Origin: Streptomyces sp. ISL-12
Lineage (GTDB): Bacteria > Actinomycetota > Actinomycetes > Streptomycetales > Streptomycetaceae
Assembly (NCBI RefSeq): GCF_018614415.1
Contig: NZ_JAGGOO010000108.1
Span: 20,197 to 84,196, forward strand
DNA: 64,000 nt
Direction of reading: 5' to 3'
Part shown: positions 18,160 through 29,100 of the stretch, piece by piece
How the letters are laid out: each line of letters begins with the position of its first letter
Numbering within the stretch: the stretch's first letter is position 1
The notes under the pieces: generated by a model
Told to the model about the DNA's origin: nothing
Seen by the model: only the letters and a program-made list of their open reading frames with translations
Database searches by the model: none
Made by a program: the position numbers and the translations under genes

Positions 18160-21100
18160 TCAGTCGTCGACGTGACGGACCACCACCGTGTCCGCCCGCC
18201 GCTCGACCTGTACGTGCCAGATGCCGCCGGGAGCGGTGGCCGTACGGTCCGGGTCGGGTCCGGCCGCCACCTCGATCTGCTGGGGGTGGATCTCGGCCAG
18301 CCGGGACACATGTTCCTTGACCGCGATCCGGGCGGTCCGCTCGGGCAGCGGCAGTCCGGGCGGCAGCCGGTAGATCCGGGTGGTGGAGCCGGGGAGGAAA
18401 TCGAACCGGCGGACCGTGTCCAGCGCGAGCGTGGTGACTCCGTCGTGCGTGGTGGACAGGCCGGCCGTCGCGACGTAGTGGAGCCCGGTCGCGAAGGCCC
18501 GCCGGTCCGGCAGGGACACCCGGTCGATCCCCGGCAGCCGCACCAGGATCTCCACCAGCCGCAGTCGCGCCACGACCCGGCCCGCCACCTGGACCTGCGC
18601 GTCGATCACGGGCATCAGCCGCTGCCCCTGGTCGAACCCGGCGAACCGGGCCTCGACGCGCACCTCGCCCTGGGCCGGCAGCGGTGCGTACAGGTCCAGC
18701 CAGGGCAGCCGGTGCGGATAGCCGACCATGTCCCGGGTCAGGCCGGGAATCCAGCGCCACAGCGACTGGGACGGGACGGCATGCAGGAAACCGTCGAGCA
18801 GCCCCTGCCCGAGCGCGCCGAACGGCGCGGCGACCAGCCCGGCGTCGAGGACAGCGCTGGCACCGGTGGGCCCGATCGACAGCGAGGTGAGGCAGCGCAG
18901 CGCCGGTCCGTGGAACAGCTCGCCGGACTGGTAGGGGTCCGGTTGCGGCGCCCCGTCGGCCACCGGCGGCAGCGGCTGCGGGGGCGGTCCCGGGTCCCCG
19001 GTCGACGCGGTCGCCTCGGCGATCGTGTCGTACCGGGAGCGCCGGCCGTCCTCCTGCCGGACGGACAGCCGGACCTCCGTACCTCCGTCGGGCGCGGGAC
19101 GGGCGTCGGTACGGATCCGGACCGGTCCGGGCAGCGCCAGCCAGCGGTGCAGCCGGACCTCGCGCAGTGCGGTGACGGGCCGTCCGGTGAGCCGGGACGC
19201 GGCGGTGGCGAGCTGGTCCACCGTGGTCATCATCGGCACCGCGGGCACCGCGTGGTTGGGACGGTGGTCGTCCAGCCAGGTGTCGACGGCCGGGTCCAGG
19301 GTGAGTTCGCGGACCGCCGGGTCGCCGTCGACCACCCGGACCCCGATCCCCGGCAGGTGGTAGACCCGCCGGCCGTCGACCCAGAGCCAGGCCTCGGCCC
19401 GTACGTACCGGCCGCGCGCGTCCGTCCCGTACGCGGTGATCTCGGCCTCGAAGGCCACCAGCCCGTCGGCGGGCACCACCTGCCCCCGGTACAGCCAGCG
19501 CACCTCCTGGCCGACGGCCACCGACTCGAACCGGGGGTCGGTCATCCCGGCCCCGGCGTCGCGTTCGACCAGGTACCACTGGAGCAGTTGGACCACGCCT
19601 TCGAGGCCGAGCGAGCCGGGCTGCACCGGGTCGGTGAAGAAGTGCGCGCGGAAGTACCAGTCCCCGGCGTCGACCGCCCGTTCGGCCCGCAGCCTGCCGA
19701 GGCCGGCCGCGCCCGCCCCGGGCCAGTACCCGGTGATCCGGTCCAGCATGAGCAGCATCGGCCCGGGCAGTCGCAGCGAGCCGCGGCCGTACCGCCCGGA
19801 CCGGTCCCGCAGCTCCACCACCCGGTCGCAGGGGGCGGCCAGCCGGGCGCGTTCGGCGTCGGAGGGCGGCAGCCCCGGCTGGCGGTCGAACGCCGCCGCC
19901 GGGAAGTAGCCGAACACCGTGGACAGTTCCATGACCGGTGCCCGGCCGCCGTCCCCGTCGACCGCCTCGCAGCCGACGTCGAAGGAGACGAGGGTGACGC
20001 CGTCGAACTCCGACAGGGACCGCAGTTCGACCCTGGTCCGCAGCGCCCGGGTCCCGGCCGGCACCTCCCGCAGCACGGTGCCGGTCCCCTGGAGGTTGCG
20101 GAAGAGCAGCTCGGGGGCGTCCGCCGGCTTGGGCACCAGCAGGCTCGCGGCCATCCCGCACGGCTGCAGGACCACCTCGTTCAGCACCGCGAACGGCATC
20201 ACCGGGGCGCCGTTCTGCTCGAAGTACCAGACCTGCTCCGGTACGTCGTACTCGGCGAGCAGCCAGGATCCCGGCTCGGGCCGGTCCGGTTCGAGGCCGG
20301 CCTCGACGACGCGGGTGACGAACAGGTACGGCGGCCCGGGCAGCCGGGCACAGCGCCTGCCGTCGTCGTACGGGACCCCGCGGACGCCGAACGCGGTACT
20401 GGGCCGGCCCCAGGCGGCGGCCAGCATCCGCGAGTGGTCCAGTGCCGCCCCGGCGACGGTGACCGCCCGCGGGTCGGGGCCCGCGCCACGCAGACCGCCC
20501 AGCGCGGGCAGCGGGGCGGGATCACCGGTGCTCTGGACGGCCGGCGGGCCCAGCTGACGCCAGTGCTCCAGGGGCCAGTCCGGGACCAGCCGCAGCCCCA
20601 TCCCGGCGACGTGGAACGCCGGCAGCCCGTCCACCGTGCACAGCACGTCGGCGCGGAGGGTGGGCCGCGGACCCGCGTCGAGGGCGCCGACGAACACCTC
20701 GTAGCGGATCCGCCGGCTGCGCGGGGTGACCTGTCCCCGGCAGCGCATCCGGTAGGGCTCGCCGGGCACCGGTTCGAACCGCCAGCCGTCCCGGTCGACG
20801 GTGAAGCCCAGCGCGGTCAGATAGAACGCCATCGCCTGCAGGCAGCCCTCGAACATCAAGGTGCCCGGCATGCAGGGATCGTGGTGGAAGTGGCCGTCGA
20901 AGAACCAGTCGTCGGGCCGGACCGCACGCTCCGCGCGCAGGTAGCCACGGCCCCACGGGCCCCCGGCGGGGTCGAGTTCCGTCACCTCGTCCAGCAGCCG
21001 CAGCCGCCCCTCGCCGGTCGCCGGGGTCCGGACGTGGGCACGGGTGGCGTCCCAGCCGGGGCCGAAGCACGCCGCGGGCCGGCCCGCCGCGAAGGCACGT

Positions 21101-24100
21101 ACGGCCTCGGGGCCGAAGGAGGCGGCGGCCGGGGCGAGAGCCGGCGGGTCGACCGTTCCCTCCGGCGGCGCTCCCGGGGACCAGCGCACGCCGTCGGAGC
21201 GGGCGAGTTCCCCGTCGGTGAAGAAGCCGGCCTGCCCCTCGCGCACCGACAGCCGCAGTTCGTCGCCGACGTAGCAGTCGTTGCGGAAGAAGAACAGCCG
21301 TACGCCCTCCTGTTCGGCGTGGCCCTCGACATGGATCTCGTACCGCAAGGTCTCCCCGGCGGCCGGCGGCGGCCCGTGGTAGGTGACCTCGCAGCCCAGC
21401 AGCCGGTAGACCCGGTCGCCGTGGTCGCCGTGGTCGCCGTGGTCGAGCAGGTCCACGCCGAGCCGGCTGATCAGCAGCAGGTCGGCCTGACCGGCCTCGA
21501 TGAACAGACCGGCGGGCATCCGGCCGGCCGGGTCCAGGTACCAGGCGCGCGGGGTCACGTCGGTCTCGGTGTGGACCGTGCCGGTGGACATCGACCCGGG
21601 CTCCGCGTCGAGCCGGGTCACCCGGTCCACCAGGAGCATCGGGGGACGCGGCAGCCGGGTCTGCCGGTGCCTGCCGTCCTGCGCGCGGAACGCGGGACCG
21701 AACACGTCGGAGATCCGCCCGTGCGCCAGATACTCCAGCGTGGCGCGGTCGAACGGCAGCGCGAGCTGGTGAGGTTGTTGTCCGGGAGCCGACGCTGGGG
21801 CGAGGGGCGGCCGCGATGGGGCGGGAGCGGTTCCCCGGGCGGGGACCGCGCCGGTCACCAGCCGCCGGGTGCGCAGGAACTCCGCGTGGGACCGGGACTG
21901 CCGCTCCAGGTAGTCCTGCTGGGCGGCGGCGAGCCGGGCGTGCTGGGCGGCGGCCAGCGCCGCCCACGGGGCGACGGACGTGACCGCCGTCCCCGGCAGG
22001 GCCGTGCTCCGGGTCCCGTCGAGGTTGCCCGCCGTACCCGGGTGTGCGGGTGGCGGACCGCCGTCCAGCGGCCCGGCGGGCAGCGCCGGCGGGGGCGCTG
22101 AAGGGGCCGCCGTGCCCGGGTGTGCGGGTGCCGGGCTGTCGCCGTCCGCCGGCCCGGTGGGCAGTGGTGTCCCCGGCAGGGCTGTGCCCCGGGGCCCGGC
22201 GAGGTTGCCCGCCGTACCCGGGTGTGCGGGTGGCGGACCGCCGTCCAGCGGCCCGGCGGGCAGCGCCGGCGGGGGCGCTGAAGGGGCCGCCGTACCCGGG
22301 TGTGCGGGTGCCGGACCGTCGCCGTCCGCCGGCCCGGCGGGTAGCGACGGCGCGGGCCGCATCACCTGCCGCTCCGGTGCCCCGGGTTCGGGCAGCCGGA
22401 TCGCGGGAGGGTGCGCGGGCACCGCGACCGACGTGCCGGGGGCCGGCGGCAGGTACGCGGCCGCCGTGAGCCGGTCGAACAGCGGCGCGGGATCCGGACA
22501 GACCCCGGCGGCGGTCAGTTCGGCCACCGCGTCGCAGAGCCGCGCCAGGCTCCCGCCCGGCGCGTCGAGGGCCACCGCCACGTGGTCACGGCCGGCCAGG
22601 ATCTGCCGGACCGAGCGGGTGCGCAGCGCCCCCGGGCCGTGCTCGACGAACACCCGGACGCCGTCCGCCCACGCCCGCTCGATCACCTTCGGATAGTCCA
22701 CGGTGCCGGTCAGCTGGGTGAGCAGGGCGTCGGCGACGCCGTCCGGGTCGTCGACCGGATATGGCCTGCCCGTGGCCGCGCTGTAGAAACGGAGTCCCGG
22801 GGGCGGCCCGACCGGCCGGCGGTGCAGCGCGCGGAACCCGGCCGCGGCCTCGGCCGCTTCGGGGGCGTGCGCCACCATCCGGTACCCGTCGGACAGCGCG
22901 AGCCCGGGGCCGATCCGGGCCAGCACCCGCCGGCAGGCCGCCTCCAGTCCGCCGATCACGCAGGTGTCCGGGGTGTCCACCGCGAGCAGGTGAGCCAGTG
23001 GCTCGCCGGCCAGGGCGGCCCGCACCTCGGCGGGGACCGCGTGCACCAGGTACTCGGCCCAGGTCCCCTCCTCGACCCCGTGCCGGCGCCAGAAGCGGTG
23101 CGCGGCGCGGAACTCCCCGGCCAGCTCGGCGCGGAACACCTCGCTCGCGGAGACCTCCTCGTACATCCCGGCCGCGTCGGACCACACGCCCAGCACGAGC
23201 AGCGCGGTGGACTCGCCGGAGGAGAAGCCGATCGCCGCGTCCGGCCGCAGGCCGAGCAGTCCCCGGGTGACCTCGCCGTGCAGGGCGGCCAGTTCCGTGG
23301 TGGCCCGGATGCGGGCCATGACCGGTACGAGGCCGTCGGCACCGGCCGGACGCGGGGGCCGCGCGGGCGGCCCGGCGGGTGAGGCGTCCGCCCCGGTACC
23401 GGGGCCGCGCAGGGCGAGCCGCAGCTCTGCCCCGCACCCCGGGTAACCGGCCTGGCCGCTGGGGAAGACGAAGGCCGTCTCCCCGCCCACGGGAGCGTCC
23501 CGGTAGGCGATCCGGTCCGGGCGCGGCCCGCCGTCGGCCAGCCAGCGGCGGGCCTGCGCCAGCCGTTCGGGCAGCGACTCGGCGACCCGGTCCACCACGA
23601 CCACGAGCCGCGCCGGACCGGCCCCGGACTGGCGGCCGGCGGCCAGCGCGGCCAGCACTTCGGCACGGTCGGCACCGGAGAAGACGTACGAGCGGGGCGC
23701 CACCGGGGACCAGGGCGCGGGCGGGCCCGCCGGACGCAGCAGCACCGACACGGGCGGGGCGCCCAGCACCGTCACCCGGGCGCGGGCGGTGAGCGGCGCG
23801 TCGGCCGGGAGGGCCGCCGCGCCCGGCCGGGGCACCGCCTGATGCCGGACCGCGATCGCGGCCACCGCCACCGCGAGCGCCCCGTGCGCGGCGTGCGCCA
23901 CGCCGAACAGGTCACCGTGGTCGTACCGGGGGACGGGGGCGGGGGAGCCCGGGGCGGGAGTGTCGGGGCCGTCCCCGACCAGCAGGTCCACCGGTGTCTC
24001 CAGGTCGCCGTCCTCCGCCAGCAGCGCGAGCACCCGGTCGCCGTCGCGTTCGGCGTCGGCGAGGCGTTTGAGCACCAGGACCACGGCCACGTCCCCGCCG

Positions 24101-26121
24101 GGCCGCTGATCGCCCAGGGCACGCAGCGCCGCCCGGTGCACCGGCTCGTGGGAGAGGTCGACCGCGCCGGCCAGCACCGCGTCGGCCTCCCCGGTACGCA
24201 GCGCCCGGGCGCCCAGTTCGAGGGCGACCAGGCCGGACGCCTCCTCGGCGCAGACGACGTGACCGGGGCCGCGCAGGCCCAGCTGCACATTGATCCGGTG
24301 GGCGACGAGGTTGGGCATCGTGCCGGACACGGTCGCGGGAACCACCGGTGCGCGGACCGCGTCGGGCCACTCGGGCGTCGGAGCCGGTCCGCCGGAGCGG
24401 GTGGTCCAGCCGGGCGCGCGCCAGCGGGAAAGGCACCGCGCGGCCTCCGGGTCCGGGCCCATGCCCAGCAGGACCATGGTCCGGTCGGACGGCAGCCGGG
24501 TCGCGGCGGCGGCCTCCCGGGCCGCCTCCAGCGCGAGGACCTGCTGCGGCAGCGTCTCGGCGAGGTCGGCCGGGGGGAAGCGCAGCCCGCTCGCCGCGAC
24601 CTCGACCGAGGACCGGGGACCGGTGTCGGGCACACCGGCCAGGACGGCGTGGCACAGGTCCCGGTAGCCGGTGCCGCTCCCGGCCCTGGCACCGACGGCC
24701 ACGATCGCCACCCGCCCGTCCGGCCGGGGCGGGACCGGACCGGGCGCCGGGACGGACGCGACCCGGCCGGGCTCCCAGGCGTCCACCACCAGATGCGCGT
24801 TGGCCCCGCCGAACCCGAACGCGCTGACCGCGGCCCGCCGCGGCCCCGGCCACTCCTCGGCCTCCCGTAGCAGCCGCAGCGGCGTTCCGGCGAACACGTC
24901 CAAGGGCGCGTCGGCGTGCAGGGTGGGCGGCCGGACCCCGGCGCCGAGCGCGCCGAGCACCTTGAGCAGCCCGGCGCCGCCCGCCGCCGTCAACGGGTGT
25001 CCCAGGTTGGACTTGACCGACCCGATCGGCACGTCGGCCGCGTCGGTGAACACCTCGCGCAGCACCAGCGCCTCGGCCAGGTCCCCGCCAGGTGTGCCCG
25101 GCGCGTGGCACTCGACCAGCGACACCGACTCCGGTGCGACGCCGGCCATGGCGTAGGCGGCGCGCACGGCGCGTTCCTGGCCGGCCCGGTCCGGGGCCAG
25201 CAGGCCGCCGCCGGCCCCGTCGTTGCTCAGACCGATGCCCCGGATCACCCCCAGGACCGGCATGCCCCGGGCGACCGCGTCCCGCAGCCGGGCCAGGGCG
25301 AACAAGGCCGCGCCCTCCGCGGGCACCAGCCCGTCCGCGTCCCGGTGGAAGGGGCGGCTGCGGCCGGACCGGCTCATCGCGGTCAGCGCGCAGAACCCCT
25401 GGTGGACGAAGAGGTTGTCGGCGGCGGCTACCGCTCCGGCGAGCATCAGGTCGGCGCTGCCGTCCCGCAGCCGGTCGCAGCCCGTCTTCAGGGCGTACAG
25501 CGAGGAGGCGCAAGCGGCGTCCAGGGCGTAGCCGCCGGCGCCGAGACCGAGCGCACGGGCGGCCAGATGGGCGGGGAGCCCGCCGCCGAACCGGTTGCGG
25601 GGATCGGGCCGTGGCCCGTCCGGGAGCCCCGGCAGGTCCTGTCCGGACAGCCAGACGTGCTCGGCGAACCGGGCCATCGCCGTGGTCGGGTAGGCCAGGT
25701 TGCCCAGGACGAGGCCGGTGCGGGCCGGAGCGGGGCGGTCCGCACCGGCCTCGCGCAGCGCCTGCCGGCCGGCGTGCAGCACCCAGCGCAGCGCCCGGTC
25801 CAGCGGGGTGATGTCGGCCGGGGCCAGCTCGAACCCGGTGGGGTCGAACGCCTCGTCGAAGCCGTGGACATAGCCGCCGGTGTCGGTCCAGATCCGGTCC
25901 GGGGCGCCGGGCGCGCCCAGCACCCTGGACGGGGGCAGGTCCCAGCGGCCGTCGGGCAGCGCCGACAGCGCGGACCGGCCGGCCACGACACCGGCCCAGA
26001 ACGTCTCCGGGTCGAGCGCACCAGGCAGCACGCAGCCCCGCCCGACGATGGCGACCGGTTCGGCGTCCGTCGCGGGCGGCCGACGCGCGGACGGGGAGGG
26101 CGAGGACGGCGGCGGGCACAT
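18160..26121 (-). CDS. Secondary-lipid (PUFA/Hgl-like) synthase subunit: KS-CLF-AT-DHx4-DH-PPTase-like
   Basis: 2653 aa. KS (18-430) has active Cys 204 in AACASSLYAL and histidines in ECHAPGT and SNLGHP. A second KS-like domain (450-790) has AEEASG in place of the Cys motif and is a chain-length factor. An AT (870-1180) has Ser in GFSSGES. A Pro-rich linker carries a 60-residue repeat. Four FabA-like hot-dog units (about 1480-2260) follow; HFHHDPCMPGT (about 1748) and AHFFTDPVQPGSLGLEG (about 2160) keep the catalytic His, while the partner units (PAGRMPAGLFIE, WYFEQNGAPVMPF) lack it. A PKS-type DH (2280-2570) has LLDGFLHAV, and a short KEH-containing tail resembles a phosphopantetheinyl transferase helix. 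It corresponds to PfaC with an inserted AT, or to HglC plus HglD, and is last in the operon. Confidence 0.92.
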   Translation of the reverse strand: MCPPPSSPSPSARRPPATDAEPVAIVGRGCVLPGALDPETFWAGVVAGRSALSALPDGRWDLPPSRVLGAPGAPDRIWTDTGGYVHGFDEAFDPTGFELAPADITPLDRALRWVLHAGRQALREAGADRPAPARTGLVLGNLAYPTTAMARFAEHVWLSGQDLPGLPDGPRPDPRNRFGGGLPAHLAARALGLGAGGYALDAACASSLYALKTGCDRLRDGSADLMLAGAVAAADNLFVHQGFCALTAMSRSGRSRPFHRDADGLVPAEGAALFALARLRDAVARGMPVLGVIRGIGLSNDGAGGGLLAPDRAGQERAVRAAYAMAGVAPESVSLVECHAPGTPGGDLAEALVLREVFTDAADVPIGSVKSNLGHPLTAAGGAGLLKVLGALGAGVRPPTLHADAPLDVFAGTPLRLLREAEEWPGPRRAAVSAFGFGGANAHLVVDAWEPGRVASVPAPGPVPPRPDGRVAIVAVGARAGSGTGYRDLCHAVLAGVPDTGPRSSVEVAASGLRFPPADLAETLPQQVLALEAAREAAAATRLPSDRTMVLLGMGPDPEAARCLSRWRAPGWTTRSGGPAPTPEWPDAVRAPVVPATVSGTMPNLVAHRINVQLGLRGPGHVVCAEEASGLVALELGARALRTGEADAVLAGAVDLSHEPVHRAALRALGDQRPGGDVAVVLVLKRLADAERDGDRVLALLAEDGDLETPVDLLVGDGPDTPAPGSPAPVPRYDHGDLFGVAHAAHGALAVAVAAIAVRHQAVPRPGAAALPADAPLTARARVTVLGAPPVSVLLRPAGPPAPWSPVAPRSYVFSGADRAEVLAALAAGRQSGAGPARLVVVVDRVAESLPERLAQARRWLADGGPRPDRIAYRDAPVGGETAFVFPSGQAGYPGCGAELRLALRGPGTGADASPAGPPARPPRPAGADGLVPVMARIRATTELAALHGEVTRGLLGLRPDAAIGFSSGESTALLVLGVWSDAAGMYEEVSASEVFRAELAGEFRAAHRFWRRHGVEEGTWAEYLVHAVPAEVRAALAGEPLAHLLAVDTPDTCVIGGLEAACRRVLARIGPGLALSDGYRMVAHAPEAAEAAAGFRALHRRPVGPPPGLRFYSAATGRPYPVDDPDGVADALLTQLTGTVDYPKVIERAWADGVRVFVEHGPGALRTRSVRQILAGRDHVAVALDAPGGSLARLCDAVAELTAAGVCPDPAPLFDRLTAAAYLPPAPGTSVAVPAHPPAIRLPEPGAPERQVMRPAPSLPAGPADGDGPAPAHPGTAAPSAPPPALPAGPLDGGPPPAHPGTAGNLAGPRGTALPGTPLPTGPADGDSPAPAHPGTAAPSAPPPALPAGPLDGGPPPAHPGTAGNLDGTRSTALPGTAVTSVAPWAALAAAQHARLAAAQQDYLERQSRSHAEFLRTRRLVTGAVPARGTAPAPSRPPLAPASAPGQQPHQLALPFDRATLEYLAHGRISDVFGPAFRAQDGRHRQTRLPRPPMLLVDRVTRLDAEPGSMSTGTVHTETDVTPRAWYLDPAGRMPAGLFIEAGQADLLLISRLGVDLLDHGDHGDHGDRVYRLLGCEVTYHGPPPAAGETLRYEIHVEGHAEQEGVRLFFFRNDCYVGDELRLSVREGQAGFFTDGELARSDGVRWSPGAPPEGTVDPPALAPAAASFGPEAVRAFAAGRPAACFGPGWDATRAHVRTPATGEGRLRLLDEVTELDPAGGPWGRGYLRAERAVRPDDWFFDGHFHHDPCMPGTLMFEGCLQAMAFYLTALGFTVDRDGWRFEPVPGEPYRMRCRGQVTPRSRRIRYEVFVGALDAGPRPTLRADVLCTVDGLPAFHVAGMGLRLVPDWPLEHWRQLGPPAVQSTGDPAPLPALGGLRGAGPDPRAVTVAGAALDHSRMLAAAWGRPSTAFGVRGVPYDDGRRCARLPGPPYLFVTRVVEAGLEPDRPEPGSWLLAEYDVPEQVWYFEQNGAPVMPFAVLNEVVLQPCGMAASLLVPKPADAPELLFRNLQGTGTVLREVPAGTRALRTRVELRSLSEFDGVTLVSFDVGCEAVDGDGGRAPVMELSTVFGYFPAAAFDRQPGLPPSDAERARLAAPCDRVVELRDRSGRYGRGSLRLPGPMLLMLDRITGYWPGAGAAGLGRLRAERAVDAGDWYFRAHFFTDPVQPGSLGLEGVVQLLQWYLVERDAGAGMTDPRFESVAVGQEVRWLYRGQVVPADGLVAFEAEITAYGTDARGRYVRAEAWLWVDGRRVYHLPGIGVRVVDGDPAVRELTLDPAVDTWLDDHRPNHAVPAVPMMTTVDQLATAASRLTGRPVTALREVRLHRWLALPGPVRIRTDARPAPDGGTEVRLSVRQEDGRRSRYDTIAEATASTGDPGPPPQPLPPVADGAPQPDPYQSGELFHGPALRCLTSLSIGPTGASAVLDAGLVAAPFGALGQGLLDGFLHAVPSQSLWRWIPGLTRDMVGYPHRLPWLDLYAPLPAQGEVRVEARFAGFDQGQRLMPVIDAQVQVAGRVVARLRLVEILVRLPGIDRVSLPDRRAFATGLHYVATAGLSTTHDGVTTLALDTVRRFDFLPGSTTRIYRLPPGLPLPERTARIAVKEHVSRLAEIHPQQIEVAAGPDPDRTATAPGGIWHVQVERRADTVVVRHVDD
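21989..22345. repeat. 180-bp tandem duplication inside the synthase linker
   Basis: Two head-to-tail copies with a 180-bp period (compare 22024 onward with 22204 onward; about 140 nt nearly identical, and the 35 nt before each copy also match). The duplication is in frame and encodes a Pro/Ala/Gly-rich repeat (HPGTAAPSAPPPALPAGPLD) in the flexible linker between the AT and the first DH unit, so it lengthens the tether without touching a domain. Confidence 0.92.
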
Positions 26122-26128
26122 CAGTCGC

Positions 26129-29100
26129 TCACCCCTCGGTCGGGTCGGGCCGGCGGATCAGCTCCACCCCGAGCAGTTCGGCCAGCGGCGTGCCGTCCTC
26201 GGCCAGTACGGCCGCGTCGCACTCGGCGGACACCGCGTCGGCCCGCCGCGCCGTCACGACCACCCGCGAGGCTCCCCAGTCCCCGCCGGCCCGATGGACC
26301 CGGCACTCGCCTACGGACATCGGCAGCGCGGCCCCCGTGGCACCGCGCGCCGCCCAGCCGACGGCGAGCTGGAGCGCGCCGTCGAGCGCGGTGACGTCCA
26401 CCGTCCAGGGCACGGCCCCCCAGGGCCCGGCGTCCGGGACGCGCAGCGCGGCCCGGCCGCCGTCGGCGCAGAGCCCGACCCGGTCGAGGACCCGCAACGC
26501 CGGGCCGTGGAACAGGATCCGCCCGTCGTACGGTTCCGGCACCGGTTCGAGTCCGAGCCGGTCCGCGGCCGCCCAGCGGCCCGGGTCCGGGTCCGGGAAG
26601 CGGCCGGTGACGGCCACGGCACCGGCGTACGGCGTTCCGGCGGCGCTCAGCTCGACGGCGAGGCCGTCCGGCAGTGCGGGCCCCGCCGGGCTCGTCCGGC
26701 CGTGCAGCAGCAGCCTCGGCTCCTGCTGCGGCAGTTCGATCCGCCGGTGCACCCGCAGGTCGTGCAGGACCACCGGGCCGGCGTCCGGCCGCCAGGACCG
26801 GACCAGCGCGGTGAACCAGTGCACCAGGACGGCGACCGGCACCACCGCCGTGCCGTCGACGCGGTGGTCGTCGAGGACCGCGTACGCGGGACGCGCCGGC
26901 GTCACCTCGGCGGCCGGCCCCGGACCGCCCGGACCGTCCTCGAAGGCCGCGCCCCCGGCGGCGAGCAGCACCCGTACGGGACCTTCGGGGTCGGCGAGTT
27001 CGGCCACGAAAGCCCGCGCGCCGGCAGCCGGTTCGATCAGTCCGACCCCGGCGGCACGGAACCGTTCCGCGAGCGTTTCGGTGACCATGCCACCGGCCCA
27101 CGGCCCCCATGCCAGCGAGCGGGTCAGACAGCCGGGGTGCGCGGCCGCGTACGCGGACAGCAGGTGGTCGACGGCGGTGTTGGCCATCGCGTAGTCGGCC
27201 TGCCCGGGACTGCCGAACACCCCGGACACCGAGCTGAAGGCCACCAGCAGGTCCAGCGGATCACCGTCGGTGGCGGCCAGCAGCGCGCGCAGTCCCGCCA
27301 CCTTGGTGGACCACACCCGGCCGAACTGCTCGTCGCTCTTCGCGCCGATCAGCCGGTCCGCGATCACCCCGGCGCCGTGCACCACCCCGGTGACCGGACC
27401 CCAGTCCTCGCGCACCTGGGCCAGGGCGGCCCGCAGCGCGCGCTCGTCCCGGGTGTCCACGCTCACGTAACGCGCCGGGGAACCGGCCTGGCGCAGCGCG
27501 TGCAGCGTCTGCCTGATCTCCCGTACCGCCAGCACCCGCCGCGCCTCGGCGGCGAGTTCGGCGGGTCCGCCGGCCCCCGGAACCGCGGCGAGCGCCCGCA
27601 CCAGCTCCGCCTCGTCGGCGGCCCCGGCCAGTCCCGGGGGGTCCTCGGTCAGCGCGGTACGCCCGAGCAGTACCAGTTTCGGCCGGTGGGCGGCGGCGAG
27701 CGCGCGGACCGCCTCGGCGGTGACACCGCGTGCGCCCCCGGTGACCACGATCACCGAGTCGGCGGTGACCCGGGGCAGCGGCGGGCCGGGCTCGGCGGGA
27801 CGGGGCAGCGGGACCGTCCGGCTCCCGTCAGCCGGCAGTCCGACCGTCACCGCAGGCCCGCCCCCGGTGAGTTCGGCGGCGACCGCGGCCGCCACCTCCT
27901 GGTCGGTACGTCCGGTCCGCGCGCAGTCGATCGCCTTCACGGCGGCCGAGGGCCACTCCCGGGCGGCGGTCCTGGCCAGGGCGGCCAGCGCGCCACGGAC
28001 CGGGTGGTCACCGCCGCCGCTCAGCCCGAAGTCGCCCCCGGTGTCCTGCACGGTGACCAGGACACCGCCGTCCGCGCGCAGCCGGCCGGCCAGTTCCCGG
28101 GCCACCGCGAAGGCGGCCAGCGGGTCGTCACCCTGGTCCAGCAGCACCACGGAACGGGCGTCGGACGGCACGTCCGTCACGACCCGCGCCGGTACGTCGT
28201 ACGCGGCCAGCTCCCGGACCAGCAGCGGGGCCACCTGGGTGGAGTCGTCGAGGACCAGCAGCTCCCGGTCGCGCAGACCCGCCAGGGCCAGCCCGGCCGG
28301 CGCCGAGGGCACGGCCCGCACGGCCCGCCGGACCGGGCCGGACGGCTCCGGGGCGGCGGGGGTCTCAGGAGCGGCGGCCACCGGGGAACCCGTACCGGAG
28401 TCCAGCGCGCCGGCGGTGCTCCCCGCCCGGTCCGCCATCTCGGCCACCTTGTCCGCGATCTCCCGCAGGGTACGGAGGGAGGCCAGTTCGGACAGGTCGG
28501 CGGCGGGCAGTTCGCCGACGCGCTCGCGGATCCGCGACAGGATCTCGACCTTCTTGATCGAGTCGATGCCCAGGTCGCTCTCCAGCTCCATGTCCACGTT
28601 GATGATGTCCGCCGGGTATCCGGTGCGTTCGGCGACCACCTCCAGCAGCAGCGCGCCGATCGACTCGGCGTCCGTCGGCAGCACGGCCGGCACCGGCGTG
28701 GCGTCCACGACCGGAGGCGCTGCCATCACGGCCGGGAGCGGGGCGGTACCCGCCGATTCGGCGTCGAGCGGGACCCGGGGCGGTGGCGGGCCGGTGATCA
28801 CGGGTGCCGACGGGCCGGCCGCCCCGGCGTCGGTACGGACACCGGCCGCGCCGAGCAGGGCCTCCATCGAGGCGTGCGCGGTCCGCAGGTAGAGCTGGTG
28901 GTTCTCCGCGGTCACCCGCTGATAGGTGGCGTGTGCCTCCGCGCTCTGCCGCTGCGCCTCGGCCAGGAGCGACAGCCAGTCCGAGGAGGGGGAAGCGGCG
29001 GAGACGGCGGGAACCACGGGAGCCGGAAGGATTTCAACAGCCGGGGAAGGCGGGGAAGCCGGGGAAGCCGGGGAAGCCGGAAGGATTTCAGCAGCCGGGG

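Noticed and set aside
18013..22101. A 1362-codon plus-strand open frame
   Set aside because: Antisense shadow of the PfaC-like gene; no domain signature.
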